This document shows positions 40,954 to 50,643 of a DNA stretch of 64,000 nt, in pieces; position 1 is the first letter of the stretch, and the number at the start of each line of letters is the position of its first letter. The stretch covers positions 1 to 64,000 of the forward strand of contig OAPG01000001.1 of the NCBI GenBank assembly GCA_900208305.1, given 5' to 3'. The notes under the pieces were generated by a model. It had not been told where the DNA came from. It saw nothing but the letters and a program-made list of their open reading frames with translations, and ran no database searches. The DNA is from Melanopsichium pennsylvanicum. Taxonomy: Eukaryota; Basidiomycota; Ustilaginomycetes; Ustilaginales. Both the position numbers and the translations under genes were made by a program.

Positions 40954-42975
40954 TTACTTGTCATCATCGTCGCCGTCCTCTTCAGTATCGCGACCGAGTC
41001 TCTCATCTCCACCCAACAGCGTCCATGTTTCGAATTCTCTACCCTTTCCATCCTTCTTGATCATGAATTTGCCTCCATCACCTTGCTCCTTCCATACGAG
41101 TTCCCTGGTACGTCCAAGACTCTCAATGGCCGAAACACGATCCATGACGGATTCCAACTTGTCTTCGTAATCTTGGGATTCAGCTACCCTCCTCATGGCG
41201 CGGAGCAAGGGCATGGAATCGGCTCGAATGTGGTGGTGACGGTCAATGTGGATGATATTGAGATGGTCGAGCTCCATAATGTAGTCTGGCCTTGTCATAA
41301 CTTGTCGTGCGTCGCCCCAAGTGAGGTGCGGGTTGGGTACGTCTGCTCCACGAACATCCGCTTCTTGGTCGTTGCATGGATCTGTGATGGGTGATTCAGT
41401 GAGCCTTCTATGCTTGATCTGCTCATCGTCATCATCATCATCGTCGTCGTCGTTATCGTCAGGGTCATCCTGATCTTGAGCATCTTGCGCCTTTGTCTTT
41501 TCATTCTTCAACGCAGCCGTAGTAAACCTTGTCAAACCAGGCACGGGACTTGCCCTTGCCTTGAACCATCCAGCATCGCCATGCAACTGTGCCGCCAAAC
41601 TGCTGTACTGCGGATCCTCGATGCCACCGTCCTGATTCACAAATTCGGGCAACCTGCCTCCATGCTCTTCCAACAATGCCTCCAACTCTTTCTGCTTCTT
41701 GCTCAGGTCCACGAACAGCAACCAGCTGCAAGTGGCCCACTTTTGTTCGTCCATCACATCATCGTCATGGTCCTCAATGATTCCGGTCTTGCTGAGCACC
41801 CACTGCATGTCGTCTTCCACCAACTGCCTCGCCGCGCGCAACATGTCCTTACGACGAGCCACCTTGTTGAGCAAGCCAAGACGTCCTCCGCAAATTTCGT
41901 ATACTTCTTGAAGCACACGTTGATCCTGCGAAGAGGGCTTCTCACCCCAGTACTGCTTTCTGCAACCTCGTAGAACGTTGATCGACTGGCGACGCGAAAG
42001 GTCGCGGAACGAAAGCGTGTCCATACGATTCGATGCTTTCCGCATCACATCATACACCCAATAGTCGGCCGTCGTAAACACAAACGTAGCAGTGCCGGCA
42101 CTCGCCCACTTCTCGGCTCGCTGCTGGAAGATGTGGAGCAACTTGGTCCCTTCTTCGTCACGAGGAAGAAGATGTGCGCTGTTCATGACAATGATGGCGG
42201 GTTTTCCCGTCTTTTGCTTTCGTGTGATGAGTGCCTTTTCGAGCTTGTGCAACGCTCTTTCGAGTTGTTGGTAGTACGACATGCCTGAAAGATCTGAAAG
42301 ACCGAGGAGGTTGCCCAAGTAATCACGGTTGTTGCTGAAATTGATGCTTTCCGAGAACCTATCGACGACGATGGTAGGATCCAGGTGAGCGTCAAAGAAG
42401 GCACAACCGTCTGCATCGATCTCTGCCATAGCCTCGATGATGGAAGTTGCTTTTCCAGATCCTTTGCTACCCATGACGAGAAAGTAGCGACCAGCCTCTT
42501 TGCCAGATACGATGCTTCGGATCATCTCATCCTCGGGTCGCGCTGGATCGATGCGTACGTGGGCGAGTTGATCTCCGCTCTTGGCCAGGGCTAGGACGGG
42601 ATCGTAGCCAGGGTCGAAGGCAGCTTGCATTTTCTTAAGGACGTGACGCTTGTACCAAGAGTGATAGACCATCGCCGCACCGCCTAGGAGTAGCACACCA
42701 ACGGAAGCTCCCATGGCAGTTTCCCAGCCCGTCGAGTTGAAGAAGCTACGGAAGCCATCATTATTCGATTCTTTCTCGGATTTGCTTTGAGAAGACTTGG
42801 AAGTGGAAGAAGAGGAGGTGTCCGATGCGCGGATGAACTCAGTAGTAGAGAAGGTTCTGGTAGCTAATCGTGAATTGACGGCGAGTCTGCCTGCCAGAAG
42901 CGTTTGGGTGTGTGTGCTGGTACGCAACGAAGCTGCAAGCAAACGGCGCGAAGCCGTCGAGGCGAGCACGACCAT
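40954..42975 (-). CDS. Mitochondrial P-loop ATPase-like protein
   Basis: This is a 673-residue intronless gene. The N-terminus (MVVLASTASRRLLAASLRTS) is a basic, Ser-rich presequence. One membrane helix (AMGASVGVLLLGGAAMVY) lies near residue 95. An Orc1/AAA-like P-loop domain follows with Walker A GSKGSGKAT near 170 and a Walker B-like IIVMNSAHLL near 260. The layout suggests an inner-membrane protein with the ATPase domain in matrix or intermembrane space. A run of nine Asp (in the DNDDDDDDDDDDE-type tract near 520) comes from GTC/ATC triplets at about 41425-41460 and probably varies in length. Fungal relatives are annotated as AAA proteins of unknown function. The start lies 18 bp from a telomere-like motif in the divergent promoter. 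Confidence 0.8.
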   Translation of the reverse strand: MVVLASTASRRLLAASLRTSTHTQTLLAGRLAVNSRLATRTFSTTEFIRASDTSSSSTSKSSQSKSEKESNNDGFRSFFNSTGWETAMGASVGVLLLGGAAMVYHSWYKRHVLKKMQAAFDPGYDPVLALAKSGDQLAHVRIDPARPEDEMIRSIVSGKEAGRYFLVMGSKGSGKATSIIEAMAEIDADGCAFFDAHLDPTIVVDRFSESINFSNNRDYLGNLLGLSDLSGMSYYQQLERALHKLEKALITRKQKTGKPAIIVMNSAHLLPRDEEGTKLLHIFQQRAEKWASAGTATFVFTTADYWVYDVMRKASNRMDTLSFRDLSRRQSINVLRGCRKQYWGEKPSSQDQRVLQEVYEICGGRLGLLNKVARRKDMLRAARQLVEDDMQWVLSKTGIIEDHDDDVMDEQKWATCSWLLFVDLSKKQKELEALLEEHGGRLPEFVNQDGGIEDPQYSSLAAQLHGDAGWFKARASPVPGLTRFTTAALKNEKTKAQDAQDQDDPDDNDDDDDDDDDEQIKHRRLTESPITDPCNDQEADVRGADVPNPHLTWGDARQVMTRPDYIMELDHLNIIHIDRHHHIRADSMPLLRAMRRVAESQDYEDKLESVMDRVSAIESLGRTRELVWKEQGDGGKFMIKKDGKGREFETWTLLGGDERLGRDTEEDGDDDDK

Positions 42976-42993
42976 TATCTTGCGTTCGAGAGT

Positions 42994-43010
42994 CTAGGGT
43001 TAGGGTGTTA
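42994..43010. promoter_or_regulatory. TTAGGG-type motif in divergent promoter
   Basis: CTAGGGTTAGGGTGTTA contains two telomere units. In other fungi, short TTAGGG sites in promoters bind Tbf1-like regulators; here that is an inference from motif and position. Confidence 0.4.
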
Positions 43011-43150
43011 GCTCTAAGCCTGTTTGAATGGTGTTTGGCGATAAGCGCATGGTTTGGATGAACATCGAAGTGACGAATTCACGAAATGGTCACGTTGCTT
43101 GTGCGAGCTGGAATCTCAATTACTTGCTGTTGCATTCTTCTGATCTTGGC

Positions 43151-43219
43151 ATCATCATCATCTTCTTCTTCGTCTTCTTCTTCTTCTTCTTCTTCATCAT
43201 CATCTTCATCATCATCCAT
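43151..43219. repeat. TCA/TCT triplet microsatellite
   Basis: Nearly pure pyrimidine-rich triplets (TCA, TCT) over 69 bp with a single CGT interruption. It lies between divergent genes, not in a coding frame. Confidence 0.85.
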
Positions 43220-43454
43220 CACTGTAAATTACTGTACTACTGCTGTCTCAATTGTGGGCTGTGCTGTTGCTTGTCGAATTTTTTTGGCCGCACGGACGTG
43301 TTAGATTAAGCCTTGCCGGGTGTCCGACTTCCGATATTTCAGATGGAAATGCAGGAAACACTCCCAAAGCATACATTCGTTTATTAGTGAATTTACAACT
43401 CTCTCGCCCTATCTAAGTCAAGCTTCCTACATCCCTCATATAGCAGCAGCAATC

Positions 43455-44150
43455 ATGTCGCTCTTCAAAAAGTTTGAACCAAAGCCGGATTTGGGCCCTG
43501 CAACTGCCCTTAAATCGTCTGTACGTCGAGTCATCCGAAACAAGCTCGTAGACCAGTATCCGGCGCTGGCCAAGGACGAAGCGGCATTGCTAGAGGCAGC
43601 ATGGCCCAATAAGGCTAGCGTCACTACCGTCAAGTTTGCGAGGGAGCACGTTCAAATGCTTATTGCCGATAAGCAGGTGCTTTTCTTCCAGCATTACGAT
43701 GATTGGTATCTGCCCTCGTTGAGATTGCTACACAAATGTGAGTACTCCTGGTTTGTCTTTGTCTTTGTTTGTTGCGACAGTTCAGTGCTGACACACACTT
43801 CCTGAAAATCACGCAATCTTTTGCTACTGAAATGCACAGTTCCTGATATGCTTCCATCAGTGCAGGTCGATCGGGGAGCTATCAAGTTTGTGCTGTCTGG
43901 TGCCAATGTTATGTCGCCTGGTCTCACAAGTGCAGGAGGCTACCTTCCCGATCCATCAAAGGGTGAGACACCGCTCAAAAAGGGTCAGTGTGTAGCCATC
44001 AAGGCTCAAGGCAAAGAGGAGATCCTTGCGGTGGGTGTCATGCAGATGGATACAGAAGAGGTCAGAAAGACGGGCAAAGGTATAGCGATAGAAAACATCC
44101 ATTACCTCGGTGACGATTTGTGGTTGACGCTTTCAAAGGGGGGTATCTGA
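43455..44150 (+). CDS. TMA20: MCTS1/Tma20 PUA-domain translation factor
   Basis: There are two exons, 43455-43737 and 43840-44150, with a 102-bp intron (GTGAGT...GCACAG). They encode 197 residues, close to the 181 of human MCTS1. The N-terminal pre-PUA domain starts [12 protein letters not shown], and includes [20 protein letters not shown] across the splice. The C-terminal PUA domain contains [15 protein letters not shown] and [16 protein letters not shown], and ends WLTLSKGGI. Tma20 with Tma22 (DENR) recycles 40S subunits and supports re-initiation. Splice sites join the conserved sequence in frame, so the model is strong. Confidence 0.95.
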
Positions 44151-44673
44151 GGCTTTCATTGTAAACTGCCCTTGGACTTTACTGTACTGCGAAGTACAGC
44201 TGTCAGCCGAGACTGATCCGACCCGAACAAAAATGGTTGATTTTTATAGTATTAGAGCAAAATTGGAACGCTTGCTCAGATCGCAACCATCAGAGGGGCA
44301 TCTATTGACCTCGTCGCTTGTACTCTATCTATTCAAAAGGGGATCGTGCATTGCATGCATATTAGGTGCCTGCCACTATACTTGCGATGAGTTTGATAGC
44401 GATGAGACAACAGCTTACAGCGTCAAAACACGCTTTGATGACCGTGGAAGCAGTTAAGCGATGGGAATCGCCTCCACTCATTTCTGGGAATCAATTTCTT
44501 TGGGAGTTTTTGAATTTGTTTCAATGAAGAGGAAAGCTAATTTGTTTTGACGGTGAGTGAGACAGTGTTGGTCATCAGAAAGTCTTTCGAGATGCGCTTA
44601 AACCATTCAGTTCTTCTGGCCACTTTCATTTGCTACCCTGCCATCATCCAATCACTGCCATCACTTCGCACAC
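44151..44673. other. Intergenic, no gene seen
   Basis: Lies between two plus-strand genes; AT-rich around 44460-44540. Nothing further is noted. Confidence 0.45.
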
Positions 44674-45831
44674 ATGATCGCCACAGCATCAAGATGCTCA
44701 GCCTCGCTTCTGAGGCTCTCTTCTGCCCCGCTTCGCACAGCATCAATCACTACCTTACTTGCTCCGACCATTAGCTCCAGCCGAGCACTTTCCCGTGCCA
44801 AGCAACCACTCTCAACGAGCGCAACAGAGCGAGCAGATAGCTCCTCAGAATCGATCTCGTCGAGTACTCGAACAGCACCACCAGCAGCCACACAAGTTTC
44901 GCCTCTTCAATCACCTCATTCATACCTCATCGAAGAGCTGGCCAAGCGAGACCATCCTTCGTACCTTACCCATCATTTCTACCCAAAACACCTTCAGACC
45001 CACTTTGCTGCGATTCGAACGTTCAACGTCGAAGTAGCTAGCCTCAAAGATACCGTCTCCAATGAACTTTTGGGTCGAATGCGCATGGGATGGTGGCGAG
45101 ATGCAGTTCAAGGTGCCTATGCCAACCGTCCTGCTAAACATCCTGTAATTCTCGCATTACGCGATGCATTCCAAGATCCGGCTGTACTCAAAAACGCTGC
45201 TGGAGGATTGATGTTGGACCACTTCTTACGTATCATTGAAGTAAGAGAAGCCGATCTTGCAGACGACTTTCAAGCACCTACCTTAACCACTCTGGAGACG
45301 TATGCTGAATCCACCAGTTCTCGGTTACAGTACCTTTCGCTAAACCTGCTTGGAGTACGATCGGATGCGGTAGACGAACTGTTTTCCCACCTCGGCAAAG
45401 TTGCCGGTTTATCCTTAGCGATTTCGTCCATTCCATACCATTCTCATCCTCCACCACACATGCGCAACTCGATCACCAAAGGTGCACGAAAGCTTGTCTT
45501 ACCCAAAGAATTCGTACACAAATACAACGTAGTGGAGGAGGATGTTTTCCGCAATGGTCCTCAGGCAAAAGGTTTCAAAGATGCAGTCTTTGCCCTAGCT
45601 ACCAGAGCAAACGACTACCTCATCACAGCAAGAAAGATCGTCAAGGAAGAGTTCAACGGTAGGCTACCTCAAGCAGTAGTTCCACCATTGGTAGGAATCG
45701 TCCCAGCAAGAGGTTACCTGGAAAGGTTAGAGAAGGCCGATTTTAACCCGTACGACGCAAGCCTGCAACTGGGCAAACACTGGAAGTTGCCCTGGGACAT
45801 GTGGAGGACAAGCAGAAAGCGCATCATCTGA
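44674..45831 (+). CDS. NDUFAF6-like complex I assembly factor (squalene/phytoene synthase fold)
   Basis: This is a 385-residue intronless gene. The first ~75 residues are Ser/Ala/Arg-rich, a probable mitochondrial presequence. The synthase-like domain covers about residues 82-370: YLIEELAKRDHPSYLTHHFY, RTFNVEVASLKDTVSNELLG, RMGWWRDAV, and later ARGYLERLEKADFNPYD. The Asp-rich motifs that bind prenyl diphosphate in true squalene synthases are not conserved, as in NDUFAF6, which works in early complex I assembly and is not an isoprenoid enzyme. The ATG is the natural start because it opens the presequence. Confidence 0.88.
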   Translation: MIATASRCSASLLRLSSAPLRTASITTLLAPTISSSRALSRAKQPLSTSATERADSSSESISSSTRTAPPAATQVSPLQSPHSYLIEELAKRDHPSYLTHHFYPKHLQTHFAAIRTFNVEVASLKDTVSNELLGRMRMGWWRDAVQGAYANRPAKHPVILALRDAFQDPAVLKNAAGGLMLDHFLRIIEVREADLADDFQAPTLTTLETYAESTSSRLQYLSLNLLGVRSDAVDELFSHLGKVAGLSLAISSIPYHSHPPPHMRNSITKGARKLVLPKEFVHKYNVVEEDVFRNGPQAKGFKDAVFALATRANDYLITARKIVKEEFNGRLPQAVVPPLVGIVPARGYLERLEKADFNPYDASLQLGKHWKLPWDMWRTSRKRII

Positions 45832-46174
45832 TAGAACGAACCGATATGTAGGCCAAGCACACGAGCACCATACGGAAGTGTAAGCAGTGATAGTGGAAAC
45901 GATGAAATCATGTTGTACTTTTTGTTGTAATCTTACAAACCCGCAGCTCTGCCCCGAACATCAGTTATAAATGAATACGACTGAAGACTGGGACAAATGG
46001 GTGGTGATTCAACTAAGTTTGTGTGTTGCGAGTGCTTGTTGGACAATAATCCTCGGAATGCCGACTTTCCTCGGGGAAACCTTCCGACAACAAGACGCTC
46101 GTTCGTGTTGATGGTAACAACTGGGGGCAGATGTGTGTGTGTGTTTTGCGTCATTTGTTGCGCGCGTCGCACCT
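45832..46174. other. Intergenic between convergent genes
   Basis: 343 bp holding the two 3' ends. A GTGTGTGT-type run lies at about 46134-46143. No gene is seen. Confidence 0.45.
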
Positions 46175-47035
46175 CTACTGACGCTTTTTGGCGGCGAGCT
46201 CGCTGACGAGCTTGTTGCCCCAGAATCCGTTGCCGATGGTCTTTCTGCGTTGCTTGATCATGTACGTGTACATGACATAAAGCCCAGGCCACCAAACTGC
46301 AAACAGACCTGCAAAGATGTACGCTCTGAGATCCCAAGCCCCGGAATTGGTGAGCGGATTCTTGTTAGGCAGGGTAGCCCAGATGCACAAGGCCTCGGAA
46401 GCAGCGCCGATCGGATAGAGAATGTAGAATGTGGTGTACCTAGCCCAAAGCAGACCGGGGCCTTCTGCGCCGAGAAGAGCGTTGGCATAGAACGGGTAGC
46501 GGATGCACTCGGTGATGGCCCAAGCGAAAACCATGCTTGCATAGAAAGGACTCGACCAAGCCTGACTGTATCGCTCTGTCACACCCCAAACCATGAACAG
46601 ACGCGAGGCGACCTGGATAGCGGTAGTGGCGACAGGACTACGAACCCAACCAATTGCTGCATGAATAACTTCGAGGACAGCCAAACTCTGAACGAGAGCG
46701 ACGACGGATCCAACAAAAGTATGCGAGTTGGAAGCACGTTCCACGAGCTGAGCGATACGCTCAGGGAAGAGGTGAGAGTAAGACTTGACAATGCCAATTT
46801 TGACCAGACGGAAGCGAGACAATATGTCGGCAGCGAGCTTGACGGGCGGAGAGAAAGGTTGAGGACCAAGAGCGAGGTGTTTGACGAGGGTGGAGAGGAC
46901 AATGACCCAGCCGAAGAAGGAAAGAAAGTTGAAAAAGACGAGGTAGTATCGAATAGGTGCGGGAGGACCCTTCTTGATAGGTTTGGTACCGACAGCAGAG
47001 GCTGCGGCCTTGCTCGAAGATGCTTTAGGCGGCAT
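46175..47035 (-). CDS. PHS1: Very-long-chain 3-hydroxyacyl-CoA dehydratase (Phs1/HACD)
   Basis: This is a 286-residue intronless gene. After a short Lys/Ser-rich cytosolic N-terminus come six membrane helices, as in the family. The motif WGVTERYSQAW and the catalytic segment FYILYPIGAASE, with the essential Tyr and Glu, are intact, as is YPFYANALLG. The C-terminus ends KKRQ, a basic tail consistent with ER residence. Phs1 performs the third step of ER fatty-acid elongation, dehydrating 3-hydroxyacyl-CoA to trans-2-enoyl-CoA for sphingolipid and very-long-chain fatty acids. It is essential in yeast. Confidence 0.95.
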   Translation of the reverse strand: MPPKASSSKAAASAVGTKPIKKGPPAPIRYYLVFFNFLSFFGWVIVLSTLVKHLALGPQPFSPPVKLAADILSRFRLVKIGIVKSYSHLFPERIAQLVERASNSHTFVGSVVALVQSLAVLEVIHAAIGWVRSPVATTAIQVASRLFMVWGVTERYSQAWSSPFYASMVFAWAITECIRYPFYANALLGAEGPGLLWARYTTFYILYPIGAASEALCIWATLPNKNPLTNSGAWDLRAYIFAGLFAVWWPGLYVMYTYMIKQRRKTIGNGFWGNKLVSELAAKKRQ

Positions 47036-48351
47036 GGTGACGGGCGTTTTAAGGTGAGATGGTGGCGACGGTTGGTGAGACGAGAAGAAAGCGCGGAAGC
47101 AAGGACGAAAATGGTTCGAGAAGGAATATCATTCTCACATATCACACAATCACATTACTGAAGAGAAAGGCGCACTGCACGCACGGATGGGATGGTCCCA
47201 GCTCGTGCTCACGTGGACAATCTACCCGATGCGGAGCAGGACCTGAGCCTGCGAGATCCATAGGCGATTGTGTCGATGAATTCAGAACAGAGGGCACCTT
47301 ACAGCCCGCTGTACGTGTCCCAATGATTAGTCTCGCCTCCATCTATGTTACGCCGATTTCATTTTCGCCCTGTTCGCTTCGCCTTGAATCTCCCATTTTA
47401 ATCTTGGTCGGCGTATGTATCTTCAACTCTAAAAGCCAAGCCAAGGCGACGGTAATTTTAGACTCGGATTATGTGGATGAAAGCCTTCTTTGTTTTGTTC
47501 CCTTGCAGATGAATCAGGCAGCAACGCCACTCTATGTACTCTGTACAATCTGTGCTGTGACTGACGGGGGAACAAAGGTCAAAGAAATTCTTGAAATTTC
47601 TCTGAGAAATTTGCAGTAAGAGGCAGTCCTGTTGACTGACGTAGGATAGGATAAGTGGGCGGAGCTGTAGCGTATGAGCGAAGCAGAAGCCGAGAAATTT
47701 CAATTTTCATCATGAAATACTGTAACACTGTATCTTTCAAAGAGAAGTTTCGGCGTCCCGTGTGTGATAAATGCCCTAGCCAAAAGTGTCGGTCGAGCTT
47801 TGGCAACATCACGAGTCTGTTCGTGCTCTGCTCTGCACACAGACTGACGCTGTGATTGATGGTGGAATGCGCACAGATGGGCGCACGCAGGCTTTGCGGA
47901 TCTCATTCTTTGGCCCAAATCAGCGCGGCACCCTGATTTTCCCCACCCTTTTCCGCTGGTGTTCCATTCACAATTCACAGATTTGACCATAGCTTTGAGT
48001 CTGAGTTGCTGCCCGAGTCTACAGTAGCCATCTGTTTGATACCTATCGAGGTACTCTAGATGACCTCTTCGACTCGCCTTTGCTTTACACCACTCAACTT
48101 CTTGCACGACCTCGACCTTTACCTCATCCCAAACCAAATTGCATCTATTGGTTCGGTCAAACACCCCAGAATCGACATCAGTTCTCGTTGCCATCAACGG
48201 CACCGCATGTCTGTTGACTGACACGAAACTTGACACTATTATGATCTTATAAAACGACAGCACGACATCACTAAGCCATCGTTTGACTTCTCTTTTCGTT
48301 CTCAATCTCAATAGACTCGTCGGTAGGCCAAGACCGCACTCAAATGCCACA
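47036..48351. other. 1.3-kb divergent intergenic region
   Basis: Lies between the Phs1 and Izh3-like starts. A 237-codon minus-strand frame (48413-47700) overlaps the Izh3 start and lacks motifs, so I treat it as chance. No repeat is seen. Confidence 0.5.
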
Positions 48352-50643
48352 ATGACGCCTCGAAGACCGTCATTCGGAACCTCCCGATCAACACCCATTC
48401 TAGAGTCATCCACCTCGAAACGCTCTCAATTTGCGCTTAAAGGAACAGCTGTACTCGACCAACCCACCCGACCCTTCAACGTTCGTCGCAGAGTACGACG
48501 AGCATCCCAACCAGTAGAGACATTGCGAGGCTCATTGCAACTCAGATGCAGCGCCCTCAGTGCACAAGATGCGCTTCGAGAAGGGTTCAGCAGCGCAACG
48601 GCGACCGCCAGCGACTCCGGGCCTTCCGAGGACGAGTGGGATTCGTCCCTGTTCCGTCAGCATCATCAGCCGCTGATCTCGCTCGAATATCTTGACCTTC
48701 CAGCGTCTTTGCCTTACTCGATTGTCTCGCTTCGCGCTCAATTGCTGTCGTATCTAACCGAGCTCGAAGTCAGAGCAAAGGCATTCTATTCACTACGCAT
48801 CTCTCGCGCCTCTACATCAGAATCTGCTGTCATTGACGCTTCTGTTGACACCAGCTCAGTCCCATCCACAGTCACACAAGATGGCGACAGCGACACAACA
48901 GCTTCCCTGGGCGACGGGCACTCAGCAGCATTCTTCCAGCAACTTGAAGCCATGAGGGAAGATCTCCGCAGGTTGGTTGCCTTGCTTCCCTCTTACCCAG
49001 CATCGGCTTCGTCCGCTCTCGCGTCACGCTCACAATCGCTCGCACAGGACTGGGAGCGACTCTCTTCCAATTTCTCCTTCCCTGTCGGCCTCGGCAATGG
49101 CCTGCGAGAGCGTCTCCCACGCCTCCCGTCTTCATCCGATGCAGCGCGGCTCAAAGCCGAACTGCCGTCCTTGCCATCCATGCCATCTTTTGCTCACTTT
49201 GATTTCGACTTTGCATCCGTGCTCGAGCCCCTCTCGAGTCAATTACCGAGCCAGGCTTATGCATTGGCCGCCAAGATGCAGGCGAGGTTGGACGGCATCC
49301 AGGAATCGGTTCGCAACATGGCTTGGCGCGACACGCTTCAGAACGCTGCTGACGCATGTCAAGCTTGCGACAGCACAACTTTGGCGCAGCGATTCGAAAC
49401 AAAGTTTAGTGACCTCTCACAACGCACGAGAAGCAGGGCCAATAGCTTTGCTTCCAGGGCCGGTCACGCAGTACACGAGGCCGAGGAGCGGTTATATGAG
49501 CTGGCGCTCGAACTGGCACGCAACGGTCAGGAGCTCATTCACTACAAGCATCTGCCCGCTTTCTTCCGCAACAATGAGCACATCTTGTCCGGATACCGCT
49601 TCATCCCTGTTGAAAATTGGCCAGCGTTGCTGCGAAGTACCTTCCAGATCCACAACGAGACAGGCAATATTCACACGCACTTGTGGGGTTTGGCTGCCAT
49701 CGTGCCTCTCTTTTGGCCAAGCAAGGGGCTCGACGATCAGACGACACCCATGGACAGGCTCGTCCAGACCGTCTATCTGCTTGCAGCTGCAAAGTGTCTT
49801 ACCTTGTCCGTGTCTTGGCACGTTATGGCAGGTTGTTCCAACAGGAAGTGGTTCGAACGATTCGCATGCGTCGACTACACGGGCATCGCATGGCTCGTTG
49901 CTGCTTCTATCTGGACCACCGTCTACAATTGCTTCTACTGTCAACCCAACCTCGCGCTGTTTTATTCATTTACAACGCTCATTGTCGGAATGGCTGGTGC
50001 CATCCTCCCCTGGGCTGAATGGTTCAACAGACGCGGGAACAAGAGTGTGCGCATTGCGGTATTTTTGACCATGTGCTTTACTGCCTTGGCCCCGTTCTCG
50101 CATTCCGCGTTTGAACATGGTTTGGTCAAGACGCTTTCGTTCTTTAGCCCGATCTTCCCTTCGCTGGCGTTTTACGTGGGAGGGCTGGTGTTCTATGCGA
50201 CGCAGTTCCCCGAAAGATGGGCACCAGGCAGGTTCGATACGTGGGGGCATTCTCATCAGTTGTGGCACATTGGCATCGTGCTGGCGATTGTGTTCCACTA
50301 CCGAGCGGCGCTGGTGTTCCACGCGAACAGGTTCGAGTTCAGTTGTGCTGTGCCAGGATTCGAGGTGGTTGCCGCCGTGCCCGGATCAGCCACGTTTTTC
50401 CAGAAAGTGTTTGGATTGTTGGCGTACATTGAGCCTTTCAGGGTGACAGGAAAAGCAGCGGCGACAGCGACCAAGCCGATCGATTCCATGTTTGCCAGAG
50501 TAGGCGGTATGGAGGGCATCATCGGGCTGGCGAGAGCGGATAACCAGATCTTGCAGTGGAGGAGGCTCTTGGGCAAGATTGGAAATGGAGCGGTGGGTAG
50601 AGGCTGGGATGCTCTCGTAGATTGGGCTCAGAACTTCTGGTGA
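48352..50643 (+). CDS. IZH3: Izh3-type PAQR / adiponectin-receptor-family membrane protein
   Basis: This is a 763-residue intronless gene from MTPRRPSFGTSR; the 23 open codons upstream have no ATG. The N-terminal ~400 residues are Ser/Ala/Leu-rich, with several amphipathic helices that could form coiled coils, as in yeast Izh3 and unlike the short Izh1/2. The C-terminal ~330 residues are the seven-helix PAQR domain with all three zinc-site motifs: NETGNIHTHLWG, SHSAFEHG and GHSHQLWHIGIV. The family includes ceramidase-like receptors; yeast Izh proteins affect zinc and sterol homeostasis. Location is ER or plasma membrane. Confidence 0.93.
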   Translation: MTPRRPSFGTSRSTPILESSTSKRSQFALKGTAVLDQPTRPFNVRRRVRRASQPVETLRGSLQLRCSALSAQDALREGFSSATATASDSGPSEDEWDSSLFRQHHQPLISLEYLDLPASLPYSIVSLRAQLLSYLTELEVRAKAFYSLRISRASTSESAVIDASVDTSSVPSTVTQDGDSDTTASLGDGHSAAFFQQLEAMREDLRRLVALLPSYPASASSALASRSQSLAQDWERLSSNFSFPVGLGNGLRERLPRLPSSSDAARLKAELPSLPSMPSFAHFDFDFASVLEPLSSQLPSQAYALAAKMQARLDGIQESVRNMAWRDTLQNAADACQACDSTTLAQRFETKFSDLSQRTRSRANSFASRAGHAVHEAEERLYELALELARNGQELIHYKHLPAFFRNNEHILSGYRFIPVENWPALLRSTFQIHNETGNIHTHLWGLAAIVPLFWPSKGLDDQTTPMDRLVQTVYLLAAAKCLTLSVSWHVMAGCSNRKWFERFACVDYTGIAWLVAASIWTTVYNCFYCQPNLALFYSFTTLIVGMAGAILPWAEWFNRRGNKSVRIAVFLTMCFTALAPFSHSAFEHGLVKTLSFFSPIFPSLAFYVGGLVFYATQFPERWAPGRFDTWGHSHQLWHIGIVLAIVFHYRAALVFHANRFEFSCAVPGFEVVAAVPGSATFFQKVFGLLAYIEPFRVTGKAAATATKPIDSMFARVGGMEGIIGLARADNQILQWRRLLGKIGNGAVGRGWDALVDWAQNFW

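Larger units (their letters stand above)
42976..43454. other. Divergent promoter between the P-loop ATPase and MCTS1 genes
   Basis: Only 479 bp separate the two start codons. The region contains a telomere-like motif next to the ATPase start and a long pyrimidine triplet microsatellite in the middle. Confidence 0.6.

Noticed and set aside
43151..43219. Triplet repeat considered as a CRISPR or coding repeat
   Set aside because: It is a simple TCA/TCT microsatellite without spacers, in a eukaryotic promoter.
47700..48413. 237-codon minus-strand frame overlapping the Izh3 start
   Set aside because: No motif or signal; composition is not protein-like, and it crosses a promoter.
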